The notes under the pieces: model-generated
Database searches by the model: none
Told to the model about the DNA's origin: nothing
The model's input: the letters and a program-made list of their open reading frames with translations, nothing else
Made by a program: the position numbers and the translations under genes
Origin: PHAA01 sp964584415
GTDB lineage: Bacteria > Bacillota > Syntrophomonadia > Syntrophomonadales > Syntrophomonadaceae
DNA: 11,515 nt
NCBI GenBank assembly: GCA_964584415.1
Contig: CAZOZX010000066.1
Coordinates: 1 to 11,515, forward strand
Direction of reading: 5' to 3'
Part shown: in pieces, positions 1 to 6,558 of the stretch
Numbering within the stretch: the stretch's first letter is position 1
How the letters are laid out: the number at the start of each line of letters is the position of its first letter

Positions 1-291
1 TTCGATCCGGCCATGTGCTGTGCCACCGGGGTCTGTGGTCCGGCTATCGATCCGGAACTGCTGCGGGTGGCCACCGTGATCAACACCCTCCAGGGTAAAG
101 GGGTTGACATCAGCCGTCACGGACTATCCAACGATCCCATGGCCTTCATTATCAATCCGCTGGTCAATGACCTCCTGCAGAAGGACGGAGCGGATATTCT
201 CCCCCTTACTCTGGTGGACGGCCAGGTCACCAAGACAAAGTCTTATCCTACCAACCAGGAGTTCAGCGAGTGGTCAGGAATTGAATTATAA
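1..291 (+). CDS. arsD: ArsD arsenite metallochaperone, 5'-truncated
   Basis: ArsD binds arsenite in the cytosol and hands it to the ArsA ATPase of the arsenite efflux pump. The frame is open from base 1 and reads FDPAMCCATGVCGP, the family's N-terminal metal site; the CC pair plus the C five residues later correspond to Cys12, Cys13 and Cys18 of the E. coli protein. The ATG at 13 lies inside this motif, so it is not the start; about 6 to 9 residues are missing off the window edge. The C-terminus ends at SGIEL and lacks the extra vicinal cysteine pairs of E. coli ArsD, which are known to be dispensable there. It lies 54 bases upstream of arsA in the same operon. Identity is firm from the motif and neighbour. 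Confidence 0.93.
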   Translation, partial: FDPAMCCATGVCGPAIDPELLRVATVINTLQGKGVDISRHGLSNDPMAFIINPLVNDLLQKDGADILPLTLVDGQVTKTKSYPTNQEFSEWSGIEL

Positions 292-345
292 GTAATCCGG
301 GAAACTATCCTCGTTTGAATAGCATCTTTTGGAGGAGGCAGTACA

Positions 346-2130
346 ATGTATGATACATTTTCCCTGGATAAAATCCAGCTTACCAAATACCTTTTTTTCA
401 CCGGTAAGGGAGGGGTGGGCAAGACCTCGATTGCCTGCGCGGTAGCGGTTAGCCTGGCCGACCATGGTAAAAAAGTGCTCCTGGTCAGCACCGATCCTGC
501 CTCAAATCTTCAGGATGTTTTCGCCACTGAATTGACCGGGCACGGCGTACCGATCGCCGGACAACCTAACCTGATTGTGGCCAATCTGAATCCCGAAGAA
601 GCAGCCCGGGAATACCGGGAAAGATTGCTGGCTCCCTACATCGGCAAGCTCCCCCCCAGTGTAATCGATAACATGGCCGAACAATTATCAGGTTCCTGTA
701 CCGTCGAAACTGCAGCCTTTGATCAGTTCTCCCACTTTATTACCGACCAGGATGTTGAAGACCAATATGACCACATAATATTTGATACTGCTCCTACCGG
801 GCACACCCTGCGCATGCTGCAGCTGCCGTCCGCCTGGAGCAGTTTTATCAGCGAGAGCACCCATGGCGTTTCCTGCCTGGGCCAGTTAGCAGGCCTGGAA
901 GATAAAAGGGATATGTACAAGGAAGCGGTTGCTACCCTGGCCGATAAGGCCAGGACCACCTTGGTGATGGTGGCCAAGCCTGAAAAATCTCCACTGGTGG
1001 AGGCGGAACGGTCCAGCCTGGAACTGAGCGCCCTGGGAATCAACAACCAGTTATTGATCATCAATGCGGTCTTAAATCAGGCCAGTGACGAATTGTCCAA
1101 GAAGATCATGGCTGATCAGCGGGAAGCGCTGGCTAACATGCCGGCTAGTCTGAAGAAGTACCCGACTTATACCTTACCTTTACGATCGTATAATATTTTG
1201 GGATTGGAACGGATAAGAACGTTTTTTACCAGTGACGAATATGTCAGAGTCGCCAGCATAACCCGCAAACCTGATCTCCGCAAAATCAATACGACGATCG
1301 ATGATCTCCACGCCAGCGGTAAAAAGATTATTTTTGTAATGGGAAAAGGTGGGGTAGGTAAGACTACTGTTGCTGCTGCTATTGCCCTGGCCTTAGCTAG
1401 GAAGGGGGTAAAAGTTCATCTTACCTCTACTGATCCGGCTGATCACCTGCGTTTATATATCGAACACACCCAAAATATAACCCAGAGCCATATTGACGAA
1501 CGCCAGGAATGGATCAATTACCAAAATGAAGTTATAGAAAAAGCCAGGGAGACCATGAGTGAAGAGGACCTGGAATATGTCAAAGAAGATCTGCGCTCCC
1601 CCTGTACCCAAGAAATAGCTATTTTCAGAGCTTTTGCTGAAGTAGTGGATAAGTCAGAAGAACAGGTAGTCATCATCGATACAGCACCTACCGGGCACAC
1701 GCTGCTGCTTTTGGATGCTACCCAGAGCTACCACCGCGAGGTGGAACGTACCAAAGGCCAGATACCACCCTCAGTGCAGCAACTCTTGCCCCGGCTGCGC
1801 GATGAGAAACAGGCGGATGTGGTCATAGTGGCCTTGCCGGAAGCTACACCGGTCTGGGAAGCCCAGCGCCTGAGAGAGGAACTGCACCGGGCGGGGATAA
1901 AGAACAAGTGGTGGGTGGTTAACCAATGCCTCTCGCTCACCGACACTAAAGATCCGATGCTGTTGGCCCGGGCGGAGGCGGAAAGGCCATGGCTGGAGAA
2001 AGTCAACGAAATAAGTGAAGGCAACTTCGTGGTCATCCCTTGGCTGGAGGATGCATCAATTGAGAATGTGTTGAAGAATAAACCTGAACCGTACAGCAGC
2101 CAAACTCAATCAAATAACCTATGTCACTGA
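346..2130 (+). CDS. arsA: ArsA arsenite-stimulated efflux pump ATPase (tandem)
   Basis: Cytosolic ATPase that energises arsenite export through ArsB or Acr3. The 594 residues form two homologous halves, as in E. coli ArsA (about 583): P-loop 1 GKGGVGKT starting at residue 20, signature DTAPTGHT at 147-154, a linker near 300-325, P-loop 2 at 333-340 and a second DTAPTGHT starting at 445. Three cysteines that bind the activating metalloid are placed as expected: C118 and C177 (59 apart, like E. coli C113/C172) and C420 (like C422). Both nucleotide sites look intact, so it should be active. The ATG at 346 follows GGAGGAGG (331-338) with good spacing. It is the last gene of the operon and is followed by a hairpin terminator. 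The related Get3 family has a single half, so the tandem form with the cysteine triad argues for ArsA. Confidence 0.96.
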   Translation: MYDTFSLDKIQLTKYLFFTGKGGVGKTSIACAVAVSLADHGKKVLLVSTDPASNLQDVFATELTGHGVPIAGQPNLIVANLNPEEAAREYRERLLAPYIGKLPPSVIDNMAEQLSGSCTVETAAFDQFSHFITDQDVEDQYDHIIFDTAPTGHTLRMLQLPSAWSSFISESTHGVSCLGQLAGLEDKRDMYKEAVATLADKARTTLVMVAKPEKSPLVEAERSSLELSALGINNQLLIINAVLNQASDELSKKIMADQREALANMPASLKKYPTYTLPLRSYNILGLERIRTFFTSDEYVRVASITRKPDLRKINTTIDDLHASGKKIIFVMGKGGVGKTTVAAAIALALARKGVKVHLTSTDPADHLRLYIEHTQNITQSHIDERQEWINYQNEVIEKARETMSEEDLEYVKEDLRSPCTQEIAIFRAFAEVVDKSEEQVVIIDTAPTGHTLLLLDATQSYHREVERTKGQIPPSVQQLLPRLRDEKQADVVIVALPEATPVWEAQRLREELHRAGIKNKWWVVNQCLSLTDTKDPMLLARAEAERPWLEKVNEISEGNFVVIPWLEDASIENVLKNKPEPYSSQTQSNNLCH

Positions 2131-2138
2131 AACGTTTA

Positions 2139-2170
2139 TAGAGCCCGCTAGTTAGCGGGCTCTATGGTTT
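2139..2170 (+). terminator. Hairpin terminator after arsA, possibly bidirectional
   Basis: An inverted repeat TAGAGCCCGC / GCGGGCTCTA (2139-2148 and 2155-2164) forms a 10-bp stem with a short loop, starting 9 bases after the arsA stop. The T content after it is modest (TGGTTTCT). The leftward acetyltransferase gene ends at 2172, so the same hairpin sits between two convergent genes and may serve both strands. Confidence 0.75.
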
Positions 2171-2171
2171 C

Positions 2172-2549
2172 TCAAAATTGATAGCGCCCTATGGCCTCCA
2201 TACAAGAGATTCTCCCTACCAGGAAGCCATTACTTTCGTAGAATCGGGCCAAACCATTAAGCTTTTTAGCCTGCTCGAGGCTGCCCGGAGGAGCGAGATA
2301 GACCACAATCTGGGCCGAATTATGCTGGGTTTTTACTATGCCTTTCAGGTGGTTAATCAAAAGTGTACCTATCCCCTGACGCCTTGGTTGGGCAACCAGC
2401 AGCTCCTGGATAAACACTTCATAGCCGCGCTCAGGATTGGGTTCGGTGTACTCGAGCATTCCTCTTTCCTTGTCATGGTCATAGCAGACAATGGTTACCC
2501 ACATCGTACCATCTGAACTTAATTCTCTTTTGGTCTCCCTGATGTGCAT
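2172..2549 (-). CDS. GNAT family N-acetyltransferase
   Basis: Predicted 125-residue acetyltransferase that would move an acetyl group from acetyl-CoA to an amine of an unknown substrate. The GNAT core is visible: beta strand QELLVAQ followed by the acetyl-CoA pyrophosphate loop RRQGIG (56-61, pattern R/Q-x-x-G-x-G), and near the end LARFYESNGF (100-109), the usual helix-plus-strand with tyrosine. A longer frame opens at a TTG at 2564, but GAGGTGG at 2562-2556 sits 6 bases upstream of the ATG at 2549, so I choose MHIRETK as the start. It lies 69 bases downstream of the molybdopterin-binding gene on the same strand and may be co-transcribed or use the extended -10 candidate just upstream. The substrate cannot be told from the sequence. 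Confidence 0.85.
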   Translation of the reverse strand: MHIRETKRELSSDGTMWVTIVCYDHDKERGMLEYTEPNPERGYEVFIQELLVAQPRRQGIGTLLINHLKGIVKTQHNSAQIVVYLAPPGSLEQAKKLNGLARFYESNGFLVGRISCMEAIGRYQF

Positions 2550-2569
2550 GAAAATCCACCTCAAGTTTG

Positions 2570-2578
2570 ATTATATCA
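2570..2578 (-). promoter_or_regulatory. Candidate extended -10 promoter for the GNAT gene
   Basis: On the minus strand the bases read TGATATAAT, a perfect TGnTATAAT extended -10 element. No convincing -35 lies 17 bases upstream. The implied start of transcription, near 2563, would leave the ribosome binding site (2562-2556) only just inside the message, which weakens the call. Confidence 0.35.
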
Positions 2579-2618
2579 TTGCCATGTTCGGGCCCAGATC
2601 GATTCCAATTCATCTCAT

Positions 2619-3641
2619 CTAATTCCCGGTGCCGAAGCTACAGGCCGGGTACCTGCAAACCTTACAGTTCAAACACAAACCACCTAAACCAAGTCTGGCC
2701 ACCATGGCTTTGCTTATTTTTTCTCCCGCCAAAACCACTGGGAGCATCAAATCGAAAACGGTAGTCTTATGGTACATAACGCATCCCGGTAAACCCAGGA
2801 TAGGGATTCCATCCAGATAGGCCACCATCAGCATGGATCCCGGCAATACCGGCGCTCCGTAGGATACTATCTCTGCACCCGCGGCCCGGACCGCACTGGG
2901 AGTAAGATCGTCAGGGTCTACCGACATACCGCCGGTGACCAGGATTAATTCCGCCCCCTTGGCCTTTAGGATTTGAATGGCATTGGTGATCTGGTTCAGG
3001 TCGTCGGGAACGATAATAGGCTTGAAAAGACAGCAGCCGAAAGGTTTAACTTTTCTACGAATGACCGGGCCAAATTTATCTTCTATACGCCCGCAGAAAA
3101 CCTCGCTGCCGGTAATTACGACTCCTACCTTTAACGGCTTAAAGGGTTTCACGCTTATGGTGTCGGCGTACTGGGTCATCTGTTCTGCCTGCTGGAGCTT
3201 ATACTCATCTATTACTAATGGAACCACCCGTATTCCAGACACTATATCGCCCTTTTTCACTGGCCGACGGTTGCTGCGGGTGGCTGCAATCATATCTTCG
3301 GTCATGTTTACTTTCAACAGCAAATCTTCCCGGATACTCAGTAAGCCATCATAGTCAGCAATCAAATTCACTTTGCCTTCACTAGGCTCGGTACAGCTCA
3401 GTCCCGGGCCGGCCAGGGCCCGGCTCAGTCTTTGGGCGGCTTCATTCTCATGCAGCTGCCCTTGTTTTACTTCCCAGACATATATATAGGACTTTCCCAT
3501 ATCAAGAAGTTCAGGAATGTCCTCTTCCCTGATAATCTGACCCTTTTTGAATGCCGGTCCTTTGAATTCCCCGGGAACAATTTTGGTGAGATCATGGCAT
3601 AAAACCATACCTACTGCCTCTTCAACCCGGATAACCCTCAT
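2619..3641 (-). CDS. MoeA-like molybdopterin-binding protein with C-terminal Cys cluster
   Basis: A 340-residue cytosolic protein of the MoCF_biosynth superfamily (MoeA/MogA fold), which binds molybdopterin during cofactor assembly or metal insertion. The fold's marks are TGSEVF (178-182 region), VTGGMSVDPDD (235-245), GAPVLPGSM (262-270) and GLPGC (283-287). It is shorter than true MoeA (about 400 residues) and lacks its C-terminal domain IV; instead it ends in a C-x2-C-x2-C-x4-C cluster (C323, C326, C329, C334) that could bind a metal or an Fe-S cluster. The first 160 residues are a MoeA-like N-terminal region. A longer frame starts at TTG 3665, but GGGGGAGG precedes the ATG at 3641 at proper spacing. 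No molybdoenzyme gene is nearby, so whether it makes cofactor or senses it is open. Confidence 0.82.
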   Translation of the reverse strand: MRVIRVEEAVGMVLCHDLTKIVPGEFKGPAFKKGQIIREEDIPELLDMGKSYIYVWEVKQGQLHENEAAQRLSRALAGPGLSCTEPSEGKVNLIADYDGLLSIREDLLLKVNMTEDMIAATRSNRRPVKKGDIVSGIRVVPLVIDEYKLQQAEQMTQYADTISVKPFKPLKVGVVITGSEVFCGRIEDKFGPVIRRKVKPFGCCLFKPIIVPDDLNQITNAIQILKAKGAELILVTGGMSVDPDDLTPSAVRAAGAEIVSYGAPVLPGSMLMVAYLDGIPILGLPGCVMYHKTTVFDLMLPVVLAGEKISKAMVARLGLGGLCLNCKVCRYPACSFGTGN

Positions 3642-3843
3642 AGTGGCCTCCCCCTTTGCCCGCAAAGTATCTTACTGTCATGGGCTGCCCATAACCTATA
3701 ATATATACAGCAAAACGATCTCTCCGCATATTATATTAAATCTGAATCATTTTTTATGTCGCATGGCATGGAAGGATGTAGCATAACTTTCCTGTCTAAA
3801 ATTATAATGGATTTATAAAAGACAACAGGGGTGTGTTGATTAT

Positions 3844-4296
3844 ATGAATTCGGAGCCCGTCGTAAATAAAGGTATTGATGATCGATACTTCAGCTTTTTA
3901 TGTAAACAATGGGATAAGAGTCCGTCCATTAAGACTCTGCAGATGAAACTATCCTATTTAGGCCCGGGAGAAGCTGGTATAAGAATGAGGATAGGCCCGG
4001 AATATACCACTATCCGCAGCCGGCTGCACGGTGGAATCATATCGGCCCTGGCTGATACAGCTATGGGCTGGGCCATAATCGCTGATGGGTGGACCTGTGT
4101 TACTGTAGACATCTACACCAACTTTCTGTCCTCGGCCTTTGAGGGTGACGAGCTGACCGCTGCAGCAAGGATTGTTTATACCGCTAACCGGACTGCGGTG
4201 GCTGATTCTGCATTATACGATGATAAGGGAACATTAGTCGCAACCAGCCGCGGCACATTTTCGATTAAGCGGATGGACAAAAAACATTTCGAATAA
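3844..4296 (+). CDS. PaaI-like hotdog-fold acyl-CoA thioesterase
   Basis: A 150-residue single-domain hotdog protein, predicted to hydrolyse acyl-CoA (phenylacetyl-CoA thioesterase-like; the true substrate is unknown). The catalytic signature RLHGGIISALADTAMGWA spans 60-77: HGG at 62-64 and the acidic residue D71 in LAD on the central helix. The strand VTVDIYTNFLSSA and the closing GTFSI are also typical. The ATG follows AGGGGTG (3827-3833), 10 bases away, which is slightly long; no better in-frame start lies upstream. It is divergent from the molybdopterin gene across about 200 bases. A TATAAT at 3803-3808 could be its -10, but no good -35 accompanies it. No terminator is apparent before the next promoter at 4334. 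Confidence 0.85.
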   Translation: MNSEPVVNKGIDDRYFSFLCKQWDKSPSIKTLQMKLSYLGPGEAGIRMRIGPEYTTIRSRLHGGIISALADTAMGWAIIADGWTCVTVDIYTNFLSSAFEGDELTAAARIVYTANRTAVADSALYDDKGTLVATSRGTFSIKRMDKKHFE

Positions 4297-4333
4297 GTAA
4301 TCATATTTGTGAATTTTCTCTCGACATTTTTCG

Positions 4334-4362
4334 TTGACCGGCAACTGGCATGGTTTTAGAAT
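4334..4362 (+). promoter_or_regulatory. Sigma-A promoter of the zinc-ribbon gene
   Basis: TTGACC (4334-4339), a spacer of exactly 17 bases, and TAGAAT (4357-4362): five of six matches to each consensus hexamer. Transcription should begin near 4369, giving a leader of about 135 nt before the ATG at 4504. It is the best vegetative-type promoter in the window. Confidence 0.75.
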
Positions 4363-4368
4363 AAAATC

Positions 4369-4503
4369 AAGGGAACCCCACTTCGGTTCCGTTCTGTCGT
4401 TACTTTATTGATCTGAACATACGATGTCTGAAATAGCTGGGCAATGGAGTCCTAACCTGCCGCTGGTGTGCATGGCACCAAAAGCTAAAGGAGGTGGCGG
4501 TTA
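4369..4503 (+). promoter_or_regulatory. Structured 5' leader of the zinc-ribbon gene
   Basis: The leader can fold by eye. A first hairpin pairs GGAACC with GGTTCC (4372-4377 / 4385-4390). A second unit has a closing stem TAGCT / AGCTA (4434-4438 / 4483-4487) that encloses two arms: GGCA / TGCC (4440-4443 / 4458-4461) and TGGTG / CACCA (4464-4468 / 4476-4480). This makes a three-way junction whose closing strand touches the Shine-Dalgarno AAAGGAGGTGG (4487-4497). Such a layout would suit control of translation. It matches no riboswitch class I can recall, and the stems are short, so it may be chance. Confidence 0.4.
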
Positions 4504-4671
4504 ATGCCAGCAACCATAATCGTGGAATATTGTGTGGAGTGCGGGGAGATGGCAGATTTCAGTTATGACGGAGAACAATGGATATGCATGAACTGCGGAT
4601 GTTACAATTCCCAAGGCGGCTTCAGCGAGACTGACCCTATTGGCGGCAGTGATGATTCCAATGATGGATAG
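4504..4671 (+). CDS. Small zinc-ribbon protein, 55 residues, unknown function
   Basis: A short gene with strong support: AAAGGAGGTGG at 4487-4497 ends 6 bases before the ATG, a sigma-A promoter lies upstream and an intrinsic terminator follows. The product begins MPATIIVEYCVECGEM and carries two CxxC knuckles, C10-x2-C13 and C28-x2-C31, with an extra C33 (CMNCGCY). The 14-residue gap between knuckles fits a minimal zinc ribbon or rubredoxin-like zinc site. The tail is acidic and glycine/serine-rich (SETDPIGGSDDSNDG), with no membrane segment or signal. I do not recognise the family. It stands alone as its own transcription unit between the thioesterase gene and the germination operon, so neighbours give no clear role. 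Confidence 0.82.
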   Translation: MPATIIVEYCVECGEMADFSYDGEQWICMNCGCYNSQGGFSETDPIGGSDDSNDG

Positions 4672-4736
4672 CCAGATCATTACGAGTTAACAAAGGTAGC
4701 GGTGAAACACGAATTTAAACATTTCTACTAATGAAT

Positions 4737-4773
4737 ATTCGCCTTTGCGTTATTTGCATAGGCGAATTTTTTT
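4737..4773 (+). terminator. Intrinsic terminator after the zinc-ribbon gene
   Basis: ATTCGCCT (4737-4744) pairs with AGGCGAAT (4760-4767), an 8-bp stem that an inner TGC/GCA can extend, and it runs into seven Ts (4767-4773). This is a textbook rho-independent terminator that ends the small transcript and insulates the germination operon. Confidence 0.9.
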
Positions 4774-4805
4774 GCCGGAACATATCAATTGCTCCATCCT
4801 GGATA

Positions 4806-4835
4806 TGAATAAGCAGCCAGCTGTTGGTTAAGCTA
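4806..4835 (+). promoter_or_regulatory. Candidate forespore (sigma-G type) promoter of the ger operon
   Basis: TGAATA (4806-4811) equals the -35 consensus I recall for sigma-G. After 17 bases comes TAAGCTA (4829-4835), four of seven matches to CATACTA. Germinant-receptor operons are known to be read by sigma-G in the forespore, so position and context fit. The -10 is imperfect, hence moderate confidence. The implied leader runs from about 4842 to 4944. Confidence 0.42.
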
Positions 4836-4865
4836 TTTCTATGAATTGTTTCTACTCCCATTGCG

Positions 4866-4904
4866 GGACACCCTGATCGGTCTTTGGGGGTGTCCTATTT
4901 TATT
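4866..4904 (+). terminator. Terminator-like hairpin in the ger operon leader
   Basis: GGACACCC (4866-4873) pairs perfectly with GGGTGTCC (4888-4895), loop 14 bases, followed by TATTTTATT (4896-4904). It lies about 40 bases upstream of the gerA-family start codon, inside the expected leader. It could be an attenuator, or a second terminator for transcription coming from upstream. Confidence 0.6.
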
Positions 4905-4944
4905 AATTCTGGCCATTATACGATTCATGAACGGGAGAACCTTA

Positions 4945-6558
4945 ATGCGATTTAGGAAGCAGAAAACAAAAAATACGGAGCCAAAAACTCCTTCCCAAGA
5001 ACCAGTCAACCAGGATGAAATAAAAAGCCTGGTTGTATCTGCTGACTTGCAAAAAAACCTGGATATCCTGCAAAACACATTAGGCAGCAGCGGGGATATG
5101 GTTTTCCGCCGCTTCTACCTGGGTCTGCAGGATGGTTATGAGGCTTGCATGGTCTATATAGACGGTGCGGTGGATAAAACCATTCTGGACAACAATATTA
5201 TCAAATCGTTAATGTTGGAAACCTCTTTTGACCACTTGAATCCCCCTGTCAACACACTAAAAGACATGATTCTGGGTTCGCTTCTAACCAGTACCAGTGT
5301 TAAAGAAACCGAGAAAATAGATGAGTTGATTGCCCTTATTGTTAGTGGTCAGGTAGTACTGCTGGTTGATAGCCTCAGTGAAGCCATTGTTATAGATATA
5401 AGGGCATTCCCCCAGCGCGCCCTTTCCGAGCCTCCCTCGGAAATGACAGTTAGGGGACCACGGGGAGGATTTACCGAAACGCTGCAAACCAATACCGCAT
5501 TGATTCGCAGTATCATCCACAGCCCCAACCTGGTCTTTGAATCCCATAAATTAGGCCGGGTAAGCGCTACTGATATATCACTGGTCTACATTAAAGGCAT
5601 AGCATCCCCGGATCTGATTGAGGAAGTCAGACAGCGATTGGCTAAAATCGATATCGATGGAATACTCGGTACTGGCTATATCGAGGAATTAATTGAAGAT
5701 AATCCTTATTCCCCCTTTCCTCAAATGCTCCATACTGAACGCCCGGACCGGGCAGCTGGCGGGCTGTTGGAAGGCCGGGTAGTCATATTAGCCGACGGGA
5801 CTCCGTTTGCACTGATTTTGCCCATTGAACTCACCGCCTTCTTGACTGCCCCGGAAGATTATTATGAAAGAGCCCTCCTGGCCACTGCCACCCGCTGGGT
5901 CCGTTATATATCGTTCGCCATGTCCTTGGTGCTGCCTTCCATTTATATAGCCATAACCACCTTCCACCAGGAAATGATACCTGCCCAGCTGCTCAACAGT
6001 ATATCTGCTTCCCGCCAGGGGGTACCCTTTCCGGCCCTTGTAGAGGCTCTGGTAATGGAATTTATCTTCGAAGTGCTTCGTGAAGCTGGAATACGCCTCC
6101 CCCGGGCGGTTGGCCAAACTGTCAGTATAGCCGGCGCCATCGTTATTGGCCAATCCGGGGTTCAAGCCGGCGTGGTATCTCCCTTGATGGTAATAGTAGT
6201 AGCTACCACCGGTATAGCCTCATTTACGGTCCCATCATACAACCTGGGAATCAGCGTAAGATTATTGCGCTTCCCTTTGATGCTGCTGGCTGGCACCATG
6301 GGCCTTTACGGCCTAGTCTTAGGGATCATCGTTATAACCATCCATGCCATGAAGCTTCGTTCCTTCGGGGTACCATTTACCGCTCCCCTTGCACCATTAC
6401 ACCTTGCCGACTTGAAGGATGTTTTTATTCGGGTTCCCTGGTGGGCCATGGACCAGCGTCCCACCGAAATAGCCAAATTGAACCGGCGCCGCCAGGCCCC
6501 TGGGATGAAACCCGTCCCGCCTGACAATGGCAGCAACAAGGGTGGTGATAAATCGTGA
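4945..6558 (+). CDS. Spore germination protein, GerA family (A subunit)
   Basis: A subunit of a nutrient germinant receptor in the spore inner membrane. The 537 residues have the family plan: a charged N-terminus, a soluble cytoplasmic domain (about 25-275) with RGPRGGFTE at 170-178, NPYSPFPQ at 253-260 and ERPD at 265-268, then a membrane core with likely helices near 283-300, 322-340, 391-410, 411-430 and 443-467, and a basic/proline-rich tail. The frame is open from a TTG at 4846, but that would place the terminator-like hairpin in the coding region. The ATG at 4945 has GGGAG at 4933-4937, 7 bases upstream, and gives MRFRKQK, so I choose it. The stop overlaps the gerC-family start by 4 bases (GTGA). 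I give no symbol because gerAA, gerBA and gerKA cannot be told apart by eye. Confidence 0.93.
   Translation: MRFRKQKTKNTEPKTPSQEPVNQDEIKSLVVSADLQKNLDILQNTLGSSGDMVFRRFYLGLQDGYEACMVYIDGAVDKTILDNNIIKSLMLETSFDHLNPPVNTLKDMILGSLLTSTSVKETEKIDELIALIVSGQVVLLVDSLSEAIVIDIRAFPQRALSEPPSEMTVRGPRGGFTETLQTNTALIRSIIHSPNLVFESHKLGRVSATDISLVYIKGIASPDLIEEVRQRLAKIDIDGILGTGYIEELIEDNPYSPFPQMLHTERPDRAAGGLLEGRVVILADGTPFALILPIELTAFLTAPEDYYERALLATATRWVRYISFAMSLVLPSIYIAITTFHQEMIPAQLLNSISASRQGVPFPALVEALVMEFIFEVLREAGIRLPRAVGQTVSIAGAIVIGQSGVQAGVVSPLMVIVVATTGIASFTVPSYNLGISVRLLRFPLMLLAGTMGLYGLVLGIIVITIHAMKLRSFGVPFTAPLAPLHLADLKDVFIRVPWWAMDQRPTEIAKLNRRRQAPGMKPVPPDNGSNKGGDKS

Noticed and set aside
2178..2516. Rightward 112-residue frame opposite the acetyltransferase
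   Set aside because: It has no ribosome binding site or recognisable motif and lies entirely antisense to a well-supported gene.
2550..2564. Extra residues MRWIF on the acetyltransferase from a TTG
   Set aside because: These codons are the Shine-Dalgarno region (GAGGTGG) of the ATG at 2549.
3642..3665. TTG start extending the molybdopterin protein by eight residues
   Set aside because: The extension covers GGGGGAGG, the evident ribosome binding site for the ATG at 3641.
3680..3692. Palindrome ATGGGCtGCCCAT upstream of the molybdopterin gene as an operator
   Set aside because: A single short palindrome without a second copy or a good promoter beside it; could be chance.
4434..4487. Fluoride-type riboswitch
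   Set aside because: Some segments look alike, but the pseudoknot complement of GGAGTCC is absent and the downstream gene is not a fluoride exporter.
4846..4944. N-terminal extension of the gerA-family protein from a TTG start
   Set aside because: It would translate through the terminator-like hairpin and has no ribosome binding site; GGGAG at 4933-4937 points to the ATG at 4945.
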